A stretch of DNA of 60,000 nt. It comes from Cryptomeria japonica. Taxonomy: Eukaryota; Streptophyta; Pinopsida; Cupressales; Cupressaceae. A program made the position numbers and the translations under genes. This document shows positions 1 to 12,290 of the stretch, piece after piece. The notes under the pieces were generated by a model. That model made no database searches, was not told where the DNA came from, and saw nothing but the letters and a program-made list of their open reading frames with translations. The stretch covers positions 608,632,209 to 608,692,208 of the forward strand of contig NC_081413.1 in assembly GCF_030272615.1 (NCBI RefSeq), given 5' to 3'. Positions within the stretch are counted from its first letter, which is position 1. The number at the start of each line of letters is the position of its first letter.

Positions 1-394
1 CGGAGGAAGAAAACCTGGATGAAGCAGAACAACAATTGGATGAACAAGTGGAACATTGATTTGCATGAGTGTCCTAACACCAACCGTGAAATAAAAAGTT
101 ATGTTATTGAAAAATGTTGTATTACCATGTGGACAAAGCAAGTTGGGAGGAAAAAAGCATACTACATCAAAGAGTTTAATCCAACAAAGGACACTCATGC
201 TAAATCGGAGGAAGAAAACCTAGATGAAGCAGAACAACAATTGGATGAACAAGTGGAACATTGATTTGCATGAGTGTCCTAACACCAACCGTGAAATAAA
301 AAGCAAGTTGGGAGGAAATTTTTTTGTATTACCATGTGGACAAAGCAAGTTGGGAGGAAAAAAGCATACTACATCAAAGAGTTTAATCCAACAA
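1..394 (+). repeat. Tandem duplication, about 205-bp unit
   Basis: Bases 1-98 recur almost perfectly at 206-303, and bases 121-187 recur at 328-394. The offsets are 205 and 207 bp. The second copy leads into the open frame at 224-736, so the duplication lies just upstream of or within a non-LTR-type ORF relic. Confidence 0.9.
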
Positions 395-736
395 ACATAT
401 TTAGGTGTTATTAAAGGTAAAGCGCGGATGCTAATAGCACATCTGAGAATTGGGTCACACCACCTTAGATGCGAGACCGGTAGGTGGAAGTTACCTAAAG
501 AAGCATGGGAGGAAAGAACTTGCATATTCTGCGATAAAGGGGTTGTAGAAACAGAATGGCACTTCATCATGGAGTGTGCGGCTTATGAGGACATTTGCAC
601 TCAGTATGAAAATGGATTAAAGGTTGACAACATGCATCAGTTATTTGAAGAAGATAGAATTAATCAGACCGCTAGCCTCCTAGTCAAAATCAATAGTAGA
701 AGATTGGACAAGGAAAAGACTCTGAAGATTAATTAA
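224..736 (+). pseudogene. C-terminal relic of a non-LTR-type reverse transcriptase (zinc-binding tail)
   Basis: The frame of about 170 codons begins inside the tandem duplication and has no upstream RT domain in the window. Its useful part is residues 65-125: LRIGSHHLRCETGRW, followed by a Cys/His cluster of the form C-x2-C-x9-H-x4-C (CIFCDKG..EWHFIMEC). Such clusters follow the RT domain of many non-LTR retrotransposons. The palm (FADD-like) motif and RNase H are absent here, so this is a fragment. Family assignment rests on motif resemblance only. The start codon is arbitrary because the upstream sequence is duplicated. Confidence 0.5.
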
Positions 737-804
737 GAATGCTATCCTCAGTCCCATAGACTGATCAGTCTCATGGACGTCATTAAAATCTTTCATTTCA
801 AAGA

Positions 805-3800
805 AGCCCTTTCAAAGCGGCAAACCACAATGGGAGCAAAAGAACAAACAAAAGCAACACAACAATGTTGCTGAAGCAGATGATTCTCCAGACAAAGAAT
901 ATGTGCTGTCAGCCCACACTTCAGAAGATGGTTCACAATCCACCTCTATATGGTATGTGGATTCAGGTGTGACAAAGCATATGACTGGACAGAAGGAGTG
1001 GTTTCACACATTGAAACCCCATCACGGTACGGTAACTCTTGAAGATGATACCACTCATGCCATCAAAGGTATTGGTGACATCTCTTTGAAGTTTGGTATT
1101 AATCGTTGTAGGGTTACTAATGTTCTGTATGTGCCAGGACTTACCAAAAATCTTCTTTTTGTTACTTAAATTCTTGATCATAACCTTAGGGTTGTATTTG
1201 ATTCAACTAAGGATAAAAAGGTCTGTCTTATCATAGATAAGGCTAAAAATGATAAGGTTGTTGCTAGTGCTACTGAGGTTGGTAGAATGTTTAGGCTTGA
1301 TACCATTGTTCATAATCAAGCCTTAGTGACTAAGGACAATGATCTTTCCATGCTTTGGCATCATAGATTCGGTCACTTAAGCACTAGTTATTTGTTGAAA
1401 CTTTATAAGAATCACATGGTCAAAGGGCTTCCTTCACTTGAGAAGTTGAATGTTGTTTATTCTAGCTGTATTGTTGGAAAACAACATAGAGCACCTTTCT
1501 ATCCTAGTGAGCATCGTGCAAGCCAACCTTTGCAGCTGGTGCATACCGATATATGCGGTCCCATGCCACCTAGTCACAATGGATACAAGTACTTTCAGCT
1601 TTTTGTTGATGATCATACAAGGAAAATGTGGGTATTTTGTTTGCAGCACAAAGATGAAGCTCTTTCTTATTTCAAAGAGTTTCGTACTTAGGTGGAGAAA
1701 GATACGAATCACTGTATTCGTGCCCTCCGATCAGATCGAGGGGGGGAATACACCAGCACCAAATTCTCCACATATCTGAAGGAAAATGGCATTTGACGTC
1801 AACTAACTGCAGCATACACACCCCAACAAAATGGTGTTGTAGAATGGAGAAATCGCATCATTGTGGAGATGGTGTGCAGTATGTTGAAAGATTCACAACT
1901 AGAGCGTGCATATTGGGCTGAAGCTGTACACACTGCAGTTTATCTTCTGAATCGTGCTCCAACCAAAGCCCTTGATGGCATCACTCCAAAAGAAGCATGG
2001 ACAGGGGTGAAGCCTTCTATCTCACATCTTCGTGTTTTGGATGCATTGCCTATATGCGCATTCCTAAACAAAAAAGAAAGAAGCTTGATAAAAAATCTAT
2101 GTATTCTTCTTGGTTATAGCAGTGAGTCTAAGGTGTATCAACTTATGGATCCTAATACAAAGAAGATATATATTAGTAGGGATGTAATCTTTGATGAGAA
2201 GAATGATGTAAGTTCTCCTCGTACAATTTCACCTACTGAAGATAGTGCTCCGACATTCAATATGGATGGTAAAAATGATGGGAATGTTGATAGTCAATCA
2301 CCACCCATCAATGTTGCAAACCCATTGCCAAAATGGTATACTAGTACCATTCGAGATGCAAAGCTAGATGGAGTTCCAGACACTTCTACTTCAGGTCCGA
2401 GGACTCCCAACATGACTCGCAGTGAGGTAAACTTTGCACTAATGACTTCAGTTGTTGAAAATTTTGAGCCATCTACTGTTCAAGAGGCACTTGAATCAAA
2501 GCCTTGGAAAGAGGCTACGGATGCAGAGTATCAATCTCTGATGAAAAACAACACTTGGGAGCTTGTTGATCTACCACCTGGTAAGAAAGCAATTGGTTGT
2601 AAATGGATTTTTTAAACTAAGTATAAAGAAGATGGTAGTAAAGATAAACATAAGGCTAGACTCATAGCTAAGGGCTATGCTTAGAAAGAAGGTATAGACT
2701 ATGAGGAAACCTTCGCTCCCACTGCAAAGATAAAAACCATTAGAATGATTTTTGCTTTAGCTGCCCAATTTGGTTGGAAATTATACCAAATGGATGTAAA
2801 AAGCGCCTTTCTTAATGGAGACCTTAGGGAAGAGGTCTATATGACCCAACCAGAGGGATATATTGCACCTGGTAAAGAAGAAAAGGTGTGCAAACTTGTC
2901 AAGTCTCTATATGGTCTCAAATAGGCTCCTAAAGCCTGGTATATAAAATTTGATGAGCATTTGCTAAAATATGGGTTCATTAGGCATCCATGTGATCCAA
3001 ATCTCTACCTCAAGGATCAAGGGGGTGATATTGTAATCATTAATGTGTATGTTGATGACTTGGTCATCACAAGCAGCTCAGAAGAGATGGTTGAGTCAAC
3101 CAAAAATGATCTCAAGAAGGCTTTTGATATGACTGATCTCGGGCAACTGCACTATTGTCTAGGCTTAGAAGTGTGGCAAACAAATCACCATATCTTTGTG
3201 TCAGAGAAAATATGCTAAGACACTACTTGAGAAATTCAGAATGATGGATTCCAAACCTGTCTACACCTATGGAATTAGGTTTGCAGTTGTCTGTTTCTGA
3301 TTCATCTCCTCAAGTGAATGCAACTCTCTATCAACAAATGATTGGAGGTTTGATTTACCTGACATGTACTAGACCAGATATCAGTTTTGCTGTTAATTAT
3401 CTTTCACGATTCATGCAAGAACCAATGACATCTCATTGGCTAGCAGCAAAAAGGGTCTTGAGGTACATACATGGTACAATGGATCATGGTTTGGAATATA
3501 AAAGAAGTGACTAGTTTTCCTTGACAGGGTATACAGATGTTGATTATGCAAGTTCAATTGATGATAGGAAATCCACATTTGGATTTGTTTTCTTCCTCGG
3601 TTCAGGACCTATTTCTTAGGGAAGTAAGAAGCAAGCTACAGTTGCTCGTTCTTCAACAGAAGCAGAATATCGTGCAGTAGCTTGTGAAGTAGTTTGGCTA
3701 CGTCGCATATTGGAAGGATTGGGTATACCTTAAAATCAGCCTACAGTTCTCTATTGTGACAATCAAAGTGTTCTCAAGCTTGTTCGTAATCCAGCGTTTC

Positions 3801-3981
3801 ATGAACGGACCAAGCATATTGAAGTTGATTGTCACTTCATACGAGCACATGTTCAACAAAACAACATTCAACTTCAGTTCTACTCTACATAGGAACAACA
3901 TGCTGATATCTTCACCAAGCCTCTTGCACGTGTGAAGTTTGAAAGTCTTTAGGATTCTCTTATTAGTACTTTAAAACAATG
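805..3981 (+). pseudogene. copia-1 gag-pol polyprotein relic
   Basis: Aspartic protease: WYVDSGVTKHMTG at about 950-990. Pre-integrase HHCC zinc region: LWHHRFGHLS, then a degraded C-x2-C, at about 1355-1480. Integrase core: HTDICGPMPP and VDDHTRKMWVF at 1540-1640, with the later part LLNRAPTKALDGITPKEAW at 1945-2000. Reverse transcriptase: [17 protein letters not shown] and the catalytic VYVDDLVIT at 2790-3070. RNase [26 protein letters not shown] and [10 protein letters not shown] at 3370-3830. The frame is broken by stops at 1167, 1689, 2613, 2682, 2922, 3512, 3617, 3731, 3890 and 3950, plus frameshifts. Several are TAG where copia proteins have Gln (for example YGLK-stop-AP). It is not functional. 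Confidence 0.9.
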
Positions 3982-4000
3982 ATGTAATAAGGGGGGGGAA

Positions 4001-4200
4001 TGTTGGCTATTCCATCAATCTAACTATAGAGTTGTTGGTTTGTTAGAATTATTTAGAATGTTTGTTTTCATTTGTTAAACCCGTAAGTGCCATTTAGAGC
4101 ACTATGTTCACCGTCATTGCATGTATATAAACCTATACACTAATGAATTGGATCATTTGTTTGCTCTGGAAAATGCCAATAATAAATTTAGCTAGTGACA
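4001..4200 (+). repeat. copia-1 3' LTR (5' part recognisable)
   Basis: Starts TGTTGG directly after the G-rich polypurine tract that follows the RNase H frame. A TATATAAA-type box lies near 4122-4130, consistent with a U3 promoter. No partner LTR is present in the window, so the right end is an estimate. Confidence 0.6.
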
Positions 4201-4239
4201 TAAATAATGAATTACAAAAACCCCAGACCAAAAAACGAT

Positions 4240-5445
4240 AAGAAGCATTCCATACACTGAGAAATTATAAGCCCTATTTCAAAACCTGATTTTCCACATC
4301 CCACATGTCGTACAATTTGCTTGTAAACTTAGTCACTCCGCACAAAACTATCGTGCTAAATGCCTTCTCATCAATTTTGCATTATATTGCTTTTTTGTTA
4401 AGAACACAAATACCTAGATACAGTCTAGCATTGATATATTTTAAATGAATGAATTTTAAAAAAATTCATGCGCTTTTTATTATTCAAACACATGGCCAAA
4501 TTTCTATATTTTGGGAAAAGAACCATCTTCATGACCAAAAGATGTGAAACATTTTCAAGGGCTTACATGTTAGGACTTAGGAGATTTTTTGCCTCTAGAG
4601 AATATGCAATGGCCCCTTTTTTGCCTAGAGTTCATAAGAAAGGAGAGCCTTTTGTTTGCTAAGCATAACTTTGGTTGTATGTCGACCCTGGAAAAATTAT
4701 GTTCTAAAATATTTACAAAATCTGCCTATTGTTGTGTGCAGAAGAATTCAGAAATTTCTCTATTGTTTTGCAACCAAAGTTGATTATTCTGAAAAAAAAA
4801 TCAATGCTAAAAAGACACAAATATCTCTCAAGGCTACTAAAGAAGCAGCATTCCATACATTGAGAAATTATAAGCCCTATTTGAAGACCTAATATTCCAC
4901 ATCCCAAATATCTTACAATTTTATTGTAAACTTAGTCATCGCATAAAAACTGTCATTCTAAATGCCTTCTCATCAATTTTGCATTATACTTCTTTTTGTT
5001 AAGGAACACAAATACCTAATACAGTCAAGCGCAGATATATATTCAATGAAAGAATTTGAAAAGTTTCATACATTTTTGAGTTTTCAAACATATGGCCAAA
5101 TTCCTAGATTTCAGGAAACGAACCATTTCCACAACCAAAACATGTGAATATTTTCAATGCTCACATGGTAGGAGTTTTTTTTGCCTGTAGAATATGCAAT
5201 GGCCCCTCTTCTGCCTAGAGTTCATAAGAAAGGAGAGCCTTTTGTTTCTCTTCACATCAGAAGGTTAATTGCTAAGCATAACTTTGGTTGTATACCAAAC
5301 CTGGAAAAATAATGTTTCTAAAATATTTACATAATTTCTGCCTATTTTGTGTGCAGAAAAGTTCACAACTTCCTCTGTTGTTTTGCAACCAAAGTTGATT
5401 ATTCTGACAAAAAAATCAATGCTGAAAAGAGACAAATATTCATTA
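4240..5445. repeat. Direct duplication of about 600 bp
   Basis: Two adjacent copies, about 4240-4843 and 4845-5445, share long stretches in the same order: gcattccatacactgag, the cttctcatcaattttgcatt block, the ggcccctttttgcctagagtt block, the cataactttggttgtat block and the ttgcaaccaaagttgattat block. They differ by small indels and substitutions, so the duplication is old. No coding capacity is evident; the open frames inside are short and not conserved between the copies. Confidence 0.85.
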
Positions 5446-5863
5446 TAAATTTTCTGCTAACAATAAGCTTTCACGGCATAACACACAAGGTGGACTTAGT
5501 GAAAATAAAAAGCACACAAACACCTAGACAGACAAGGGAATAAAATATAGTCAATACCCCTTCTATTATCTCCCATGGCCTTGACATATTTTTTATTGGC
5601 TTCCTTAAAACAAACAAGATTGGTATATTACTAATTACACAGGACCAGGTTACTCTCCTTAAAAACTTGGTGTCAGGAAAATGTTCATCAATGTCAAAAT
5701 CATAATCACTTCTTATATAGAAGCAGCCTGGATTTTAAACCAGTGGAGAGCCAGAAGAAGCAAGCATTCAAGAAACACTGAAAAAGAAGAGACATTCTTA
5801 GTGGGAAATTTTTGTGGTATGCAATCAACCAAGGAACAATGATGAGAAGAATAAGCAACATAC
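5446..5863. other. Non-coding; downstream side of RAD52 exon 3 (intron 3)
   Basis: No coding or RNA feature recognised. If the gene model is right, this is the start of intron 3 on the minus strand, beginning gtatgt just left of 5864. Confidence 0.6.
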
Positions 5864-5958
5864 CTCTCCATCAGATCCACGAATTGTGACACGATATACT
5901 ACTGAGACAGTCCTCCCATCAGCAGAAAATGTGACATTGCGGAGTTCACCACACCAAC
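5864..5958 (-). CDS. RAD52: RAD52-like protein, exon 3
   Basis: This 95-bp exon reads, after two bases completing a Gly codon, 31 codons from WCGELRNVTFSADGRTV to VVYRVTIRGSDGE. In the RAD52 fold this is the central beta-sheet region that forms the DNA-binding groove and ring. Plant RAD52-like proteins anneal single-stranded DNA and act in recombination-dependent repair, mainly of organellar genomes. The acceptor is tgcag/gt and the donor gag/gtatgt. The next expected segment (HRE...TGT and the conserved acidic and FGLGLY region) was looked for and not found between 5863 and 1, so it must lie outside the window. Family identification is from remembered consensus, not a database search. The paralogue cannot be decided. 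Confidence 0.85.
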
Positions 5959-6840
5959 CTGCATGGACATCACCATTGCATATTCCTATCAATTATTTTT
6001 GGTATGGATGCTATATTACATTGACAACAACACTATTAATAAATAGATAATGCTTCAAGCTCATAGATTGATTGTATGGAAAATGATAAACCTAATTCAT
6101 TAAAAGAAGTATTCGAGCTTCTTGAAACAATTCTGACTTTTGGCTATTGACATTCCTGGGATGATACTGTTTTCCAACAGTTCATTCAGATTTAGCCCTC
6201 ACGAATAATGGTGAATTTTTAGCTAATTTATTCAGAAATTTAATGGTACCCAGGAAGTTTCACAAGATTGTGAATTATATATCGTTAAATATTTTTCTTG
6301 AATATTGTACACTTCACTAAGAATTCAACTTTCAAGATTCAATATTCAAAGTGGGAACTGACTAATCCTTTTCTCAGAACTTACAATTATTTGACACCAA
6401 AAATATGGTAGGCTTTTAGCATGTTATCATTAAATGATCATAATAAGTTTTTCACAGTCTATTAGGTTCAAGAATAAAGCTTGGAAGAACTGTGTACAAG
6501 ATTTCATCATCAACATTTCAAATCACACTCACTGGTCCACATGAGGATGTTATCAATTTTCAATAAGCAGGAAAACTCCTGGCCTCTCTTTATATGTGTC
6601 TATGAACTAGGAAATGCAGTGAAGATTGTCCTTACAACTACCTGTACAACTGGATAACTAATGAGGTTAGATTCTGCTGGTCATTCAACTTTCAAGTATC
6701 CCTCCTAAAATGGAAAAATTCTTTAAAGGGGTGACGTAGAAATACAAGAATTATTTAAGCATGCAATTGCACTTGCAAATATTTGAATTAGGTTGACATC
6801 AGTTTCTTAATAGTTCATGTTATAACAACATCATGCTATT
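5959..6840. other. Intronic sequence, nothing recognised
   Basis: AT-rich sequence at the right side of exon 3 (3' end of intron 2 on the minus strand). No ORF with recognisable motifs, no tandem repeat and no RNA gene seen. Confidence 0.5.
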
Positions 6841-8300
6841 AACTCCTACATTGGCCCCCTTATAACGGAGGATGATGATACCATCAGTTCTTTTGCTCCA
6901 AGCTTCGCTACAGATGTGGAATAGTGTTTCTTTCCAACCTTTGTTTCCATCTTTGATCTTGTAGCGTCGTAAATTGTCATCGGGCCAATTTACACCTCAT
7001 GATGTGTCTCCCCCTCATCTCCTACCCAGATTCGTTCAGTGCCTTAACTCCAATTTTGATGCTATGTACACCCACCAATTGATTTCCTAGAGGGATATCC
7101 TTCTCCCTGGGGCTTAATGATGGTCCCTAACTAAGAAGGACCAGGGTGCTAGTGCTCTGGTCCCTCTTAGTTGCTCCCTATTTTGAAATGGGAGAAGGGC
7201 CTTATCTCTTTGGTGGGAATTCAACTTTGTGGCTCTGCATGACTGTTGGAGGTCGGCCTAATTGGTAAATGACCTAGATACCCCTATATAAAGACATCTG
7301 ATCAACCTAATTTCATATCTCCAAGCATCATAAGTATTCATCTACATTCAACATAAAGCATCTGTGAAGTGTTCATCAAGCATTTTCAAAGATCTTCAAG
7401 GCTGCATATTTCTTCATTCAACCATTGTGGAGCAAAATTACATCATTCATATGCAAGCATGCGTGTGCGATTACGGTTTTTTCATGTCTATGACATTTCA
7501 TACAACATATGTGATTACATTCATGAAGCAAGGCATCATCAACAATTGCAGATCTGAGGTATACCTTTCCATCATTTATTTCAGTATTTGCATTTATTCA
7601 TTCAAGGTTAATTCCTAAACTGGGTTTTGACTTAGGCAAACCACTATTCCCAAGCATTTTCCCTTCTCTACTGTGCGCAGGAACAGGTGCGAAGCTGTAA
7701 CTTTCAGGATTGAAATAATTCACAAAAACGAATAGGTTTCCCTTTGGACGGTGAAAAGTGTGGAGGACTAGAGCGACGGGCATTCTAGTCCCAACAATTC
7801 AGGATGACCCTTTGGGAACAGATCCGAACATTCACATATTGCTCAAATCCAAGTTCATGGCCCTGTCCGACGACTGTAGCTCACTATTTATGCATAATTG
7901 CTTCAATTTCAACACATTTACCCTAATTTCAGCATTTTCACAATTCAACTTAAAAAGAGGGAATCAAATCCAACCAATGTATCTAATCAAAATTCTCAGC
8001 CCTGTCCTTGTTGATTTGAGGCTAGATCTGTTGGATTCACCCCTCTTTAATGTAGTGGTCGCTAAGCAAAAATCAAGGGTTTTACTACATCTAGTAGTGG
8101 AAACCCTAATTTTTCACGATTACATATCTTCATCAATTGCTCCATTGAGGGGTATTTCTTGTACAGTGCTATTTGCACCAATGATTTCACTCATATTATT
8201 AAGGATTTGATTGCTTTAGTTTCCCTCTCTATTTATGTTTATGTTGTTTTAATGTTTTACTTTTAGTTGTTTCTTAGATTCTAGGATTGTTTTATCCTAG
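6841..8300 (+). promoter_or_regulatory. LTR-like segment with TATA box (borders unclear)
   Basis: CCCTATATAAAGAC at 7282-7295 is a good plant TATA box. It is followed by a long AT-rich leader without conserved coding, the usual look of a U3/R/U5 region of a plant LTR. A purine/pyrimidine dyad about 150 bp upstream (aaggaccagggtgctagtg and tctggtccctctt, 7135-7170) resembles an LTR enhancer repeat. No matching second LTR, PBS or TSD was found, so it may be a solo LTR or a fragment. Open frames at 7364-7618 and 7758-8210 show no known motif and I do not call them genes. Confidence 0.4.
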
Positions 8301-8838
8301 CCTTTTTCTATTTTGACTGAGTGCACTTTTAAGTTCCACTGATCTAATTTAGTCATTTTTGAGAATTAATATAATCTCCATCTCTCTCAATTGCAAAAGT
8401 GATCAGGATGGATGATATATGAAGTAGGATCAAAATAAATTATTGATCAGAAGTAACACTTATAGTTTGGAACAAGGCTTCACTTAAACATTGGAATTAA
8501 CCTCTTCAAGATGATGAAAGAAAATCTCATAGCAAAGACTAGACAATATTTAATTGCAAATAGAAGCCATATTTAATAGAATAACTCATTAAAGTAAAAT
8601 TAAAATGAAATTGGATCAAAACCCTCATGTCTCTCTTCAATAAGAGCTACATGGAATCATCGAAGTTCTTTATGTTGGCCTTGAATGTAATGTTTGATTC
8701 TAGAGGGAGTGCCTTGCTTGGCCTTGCTGGTCTTAGGCACTACCCAACAAATACTATTAGATCTCTCTATTAGTCCTTCCGCAGTGATCAACGATGACAC
8801 CAATGAATACTCCATTTCTGACGTGGAAGGTAATACTC
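8301..8838. other. Non-coding intronic sequence
   Basis: No gene or repeat recognised. The last five bases before the LTR at 8844 (gatga, 8839-8843) may be the target-site copy of the minus-strand LTR element to the right. Confidence 0.4.
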
Positions 8839-8843
8839 GATGA

Positions 8844-9155
8844 TGTTGGTGTAACCACCCAGGAACAACAATCTGCAAACACAACAACCTTCACATTGCA
8901 TAAGAGAAGCAATAAACCTATTTCACCAATGAGCAAATAACTGTATTGAGATGCTAAAACATTACAAACACCTTGTATAGATAGTAGAGATGTGATGGGG
9001 TAGAGATAACCAATATCTAACTACCAACTACAAATATTAAATGCACTATGCAATTATTAAATACTATGCAACTAATATCTAATAAAGTATTATGTCAACT
9101 ACCTAAGTAAAACTTAAGCCTATGTAAATGGGATAAAACCACATTTACTCCAACA
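8844..9155 (-). repeat. 3' LTR of the LARD-like element (312 bp)
   Basis: Minus-strand ends are TGTTGGAG...ACACCAACA, a TG..CA LTR with short inverted termini (TGTTGG/CCAACA). The adjoining purine-rich sequence at 9156-9180 fits a minus-strand polypurine tract. Confidence 0.7.
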
Positions 9156-10319
9156 GTGCCCCTTAAGTGCAACTTAGGGAGTAGATTATTACGCAATATA
9201 AAAGCAAGATGCAATATGGGTCCCAACAACAAGGGTAATTTTAGTACCCATGTACAAATGCAAATGCAAATGCAATGAAATAAAATCTCTCACAAACTAG
9301 AGAAAAGGAGAAAACCTTGTGGAAACAAAACCCCTCTCTAAAAGAGAGAAAAGAAACAAACAAGATGTTGCATGTAGGACTCAATGATAACCACCAAGGA
9401 CTACATACATCAAGTATCCCCCAATAGGAAGGAAAAGAGACTACATAGCCCCCGCCATAATGAACAATGTCCTGCAAAAATGGTGAGTGCTTGAAGACAA
9501 AATACAGTCCAATGCCGACTAACAACATTTCTCCCCTTGGGAAGAAGATAAACCAAGTACAAATGCAGGAATGCTTCCCATTCTAGATAGGAATTCGTAG
9601 GAAGCGGAATCCAAATGTGTGCTGATGATGTCTCGGAAATTTGCTCATATATTGCCAAGTCCTTGGAAAATGAAGATGCCACGAACCAATCAAGTACATG
9701 CCCAATCACAATAGAAGGTGACAAGCAAGGAACCAATGGAAACTGATTTTGAACAAGCTCCGAAGACGAACAAGATGTGACAATAGTTGCACCATGACTA
9801 CCATCAAATAGGAGAGATAAACCCTCAAATGTGCCTCCCAAATTTGAAATGTGAGACGCCACAAACAATCAACCAATGTCTGGTGAATAGGAATCCCAAT
9901 CAGGAAGACAAATAGATACCTATTGCAATGAAATAATGGTAGAACTCAAAGAATCACCAATCACCAACAAGAGATGAATGTGTGATCTCAATTGGAGAAG
10001 TAGAAGCTGCAAGTGGAGTCTTTAGATCATCATAATTCTCAAGTGTTGCTATTATTCAAACTCCTCTAAGGTACCGTCATCAAAAGGAATGTTGTCAACA
10101 TCATCATGTGGAAGAAAGAAATTTGAAGCAAGATCATCTAGGAATGGAGGAACATGAGGATCTCCAAAAATCTCCCAAATAATGGTCCAAACTATGCGTG
10201 GGCATTTAATACCTCGAGAATTGGGGTAGATGTCATGGAGGAAGCTCTTACTGATACTACAACCAATCAACCCTATGATATGATCATTCTGATTACCCCA
10301 AACTAATTGCTTCCATTAT
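9156..10319 (-). other. LARD-like element, internal region, 3' half
   Basis: Non-coding as far as I can see. Minus-strand open frames at 9868-9410 and 10270-10052 (the latter acidic, ending DDGTLEEFE) lack gag, protease or RT motifs. This sequence continues at 16882 on the other side of copia-2. Confidence 0.5.
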
Positions 10320-10324
10320 GTCTT

Positions 10325-10516
10325 TATTAGAATAATATTCTTCATTATTGTTTAATGGTCATATATGTAAAATAATGTAAATATTGTCTTTTTAGATTCT
10401 TTCTAATATCGAGTGTTTCTTATTTAGAAACATCGATCCTTTGGACATTATTTAATGATCAGTTGATCATTTGTAAATAACAATAACTAATTTTTACCAA
10501 TTATGTTTCCGTAATG
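10325..10516 (+). repeat. copia-2 5' LTR (192 bp)
   Basis: Matches 16688-16876 with about 7 substitutions and a 3-bp indel. It starts TATTA and ends TAATG (TAATA in the other copy). The PBS follows immediately. Confidence 0.92.
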
Positions 10517-10528
10517 TGGTATCAGAGC
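10517..10528 (+). other. Primer-binding site, initiator-Met tRNA
   Basis: TGGTATCAGAGC directly abuts the 5' LTR. This is the classic plant LTR-retrotransposon PBS, complementary to the 3' end of tRNA-iMet. Confidence 0.95.
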
Positions 10529-11390
10529 GGGATTTTTAAATTTTTTGGGGATTTGTTTCCAGTAAAGAATTTCGAAAGAATCTTTTAAAGACTCCTGGAA
10601 ATCAGTTTCTATCTGTGTGGAAATTTTTCGAAAGGAATATTGAGGGTGTTTGAAAAATCGCGATATTCTTCTGTCTGCACGACCTGTTGTGTTGTGACGA
10701 ATTTCGCGTTCTTTTTTCCCTCGTCCAACGGTCTTTATTCTTGCATTTTGCGATCTGCCTTCTGCAACGCGACGCAATTTCGTGTTTGCAGACCTCTGCG
10801 CAACGACATTTCCTCTAGTCGCGACCTTCTACAACCTGCGTTTTTTGTCCGACGCGATTTATTTTGCGTTTTTTGGTGTTTTCAACCCCCGATGCCCTTC
10901 GTCTTGCATGCAACACGATTTTCTGCACGTCGGAATTTTTTTGCAGGATTTTTTTTCATCTAGGTGCCTTGTGACTATTAGCGGCTAGGGTTTGCTGACC
11001 CTCAAAATTTCTTCTGCATCAAATCCAAAAATATTTTAGCCTCCTGCACAATTTTTTTTCACGATCTAGGGTTCTGCATTTTCGGCTAGGGTTTATACTC
11101 TCCATTTCAAGTCGAAAATTTATTTTGATTGCAAACTTTTTCTAAGTTTTTCAAGAACTCTACTAGGTCGTCATCAAATTTTTCTGGGTGCCTCGATTTT
11201 TGAGCTGTTGGATCTGCATTTTGATTTCAGATTCCTTGTGGGTTTTTCAAGAACTCTTCTGGGTCTTCGCCGGATTTTTCTGGGTCAGCCATACTTGGTC
11301 TTTTTTGAAGTCTGTACCTGGTTCTGTTGTTGTTTCAGATTCACGCCTTTTCAGATTTTCTCATTTTTTGTGCATTGGGAAACGTGCAAG
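10529..11390 (+). other. copia-2 untranslated leader
   Basis: About 860 bases between PBS and the gag ATG. It is T-rich, with repeated phrases such as gctagggtt and ttttcaagaactct (11153 and 11237), suggesting small internal duplications. No ORF with conserved motifs. Confidence 0.7.
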
Positions 11391-12290
11391 ATGGTGTCAT
11401 TAACCAACTTGATGTTGGAAGGCAGTCAACGATTTAATGGCAAGAATTATAACACCTGGAAGCAGCACATGCTGATTATTTTTGAAAACCGTTGCCTTGA
11501 TGATCTTGTTTTGGACAAAGAATCTCGTCCTACCATAGTCGGAGCAGATCAAGACAAATTTGATGACCGCAATAGGGAAGTTGTCATGCTTCTTAAGCTC
11601 TCTGTCACAGATGACCAGTTACCTCAGATTCCTTCTGGCAAATCGGCCGCAGAAATTTGGAAGCATCTAAAGGAGTTGCATGAGATATCTGGCAAACGCC
11701 GAGCAGTCTTCTTGAAGAACTAGTTGTTCTCCATCATGATGGATGAACGCATGTCCTTACAGGAGCATCTCACGAAGATTAAGGACATTTGAGATCAGCT
11801 GGAAGCTATTGGTCGTAAAATGGAGGAAGAGGATATCGTCGTAATAACCCTGAAGAGTCTACCAAAATCCTACAAGCACTTCATAGAGACTCTACATTAC
11901 GTCTACGAATGTTGATTTGAAATTTCCAAAGATGTGCACCAAACTTCTGCAACAGGATCGCTGGAAACAATAGTTTGGTAGCGGTGCCACTTCATCCTCC
12001 TTAGAGCAAGCATTTGTAGCCAAATCCTTTCACAAGGATAAAGGCAAATCTCAGTCATCTCAGTCCTCTCAGCAGAAGGGCTCTAGCTAGTCACAGGAAG
12101 GTTTGAAGAAGAAGGTTCAATGCAATTATTGTCACAAACATGGTCATATGATTAAGGATTGTCGCAATCGCATAGCTTCCGAACAACGGAAGCAAGGGGG
12201 GTCTCAGCCTAAAGCCAATGTCACCGAGCACACAAAGCAGAAAGAGTCTGCCTTTTACGCCTTCATGGCTAAAAGACCTGTAGACCATGT
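11391..12290 (+). pseudogene. copia-2 gag (nucleocapsid) relic
   Basis: The ATG at 11391 opens MVSLTNLMLEGSQRFNG with the gag-typical F-x-G-x-NY-x2-W segment at 11430-11460. It continues through SAAEIWKHLKELHE to a TAG at 11721, with another stop near 11788. The zinc knuckle CNYCHKHGHMIKDC (C-x2-C-x4-H-x4-C, intact) lies at about 12121-12165. The product would package element RNA in virus-like particles. Stops and a frameshift near 11905 show it is dead. The TAG at 11721 stands where Gln would be expected. Confidence 0.85.

Larger units (their letters stand above)
795..4200 (+). mobile_element. Ty1/copia retrotransposon copia-1, 5'-truncated
   Basis: The order protease, integrase, reverse transcriptase, RNase H, polypurine tract, LTR start defines a copia element on the plus strand. 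The 5' LTR, PBS and most of gag are missing; recognisable sequence starts near 800. The polypurine tract is the G-run at 3991-3998. The 3' LTR starts TGTTGG at 4001 and carries a TATA-like TATATAAAC near 4122; its far end is not clear. It lies in the presumed intron 3 of the RAD52-like gene, in opposite orientation. Right and left borders are approximate. Confidence 0.85.

Noticed and set aside
7758-8210. 150-codon plus-strand frame as a gene
   Set aside because: Downstream of an LTR-type TATA box but without any motif; composition and context fit a non-coding LTR leader.
9410-9868. 152-codon minus-strand frame as a host gene
   Set aside because: Lies between the LTR and the copia-2 insertion in the LARD-like element, lacks known motifs and is not supported by splice signals.
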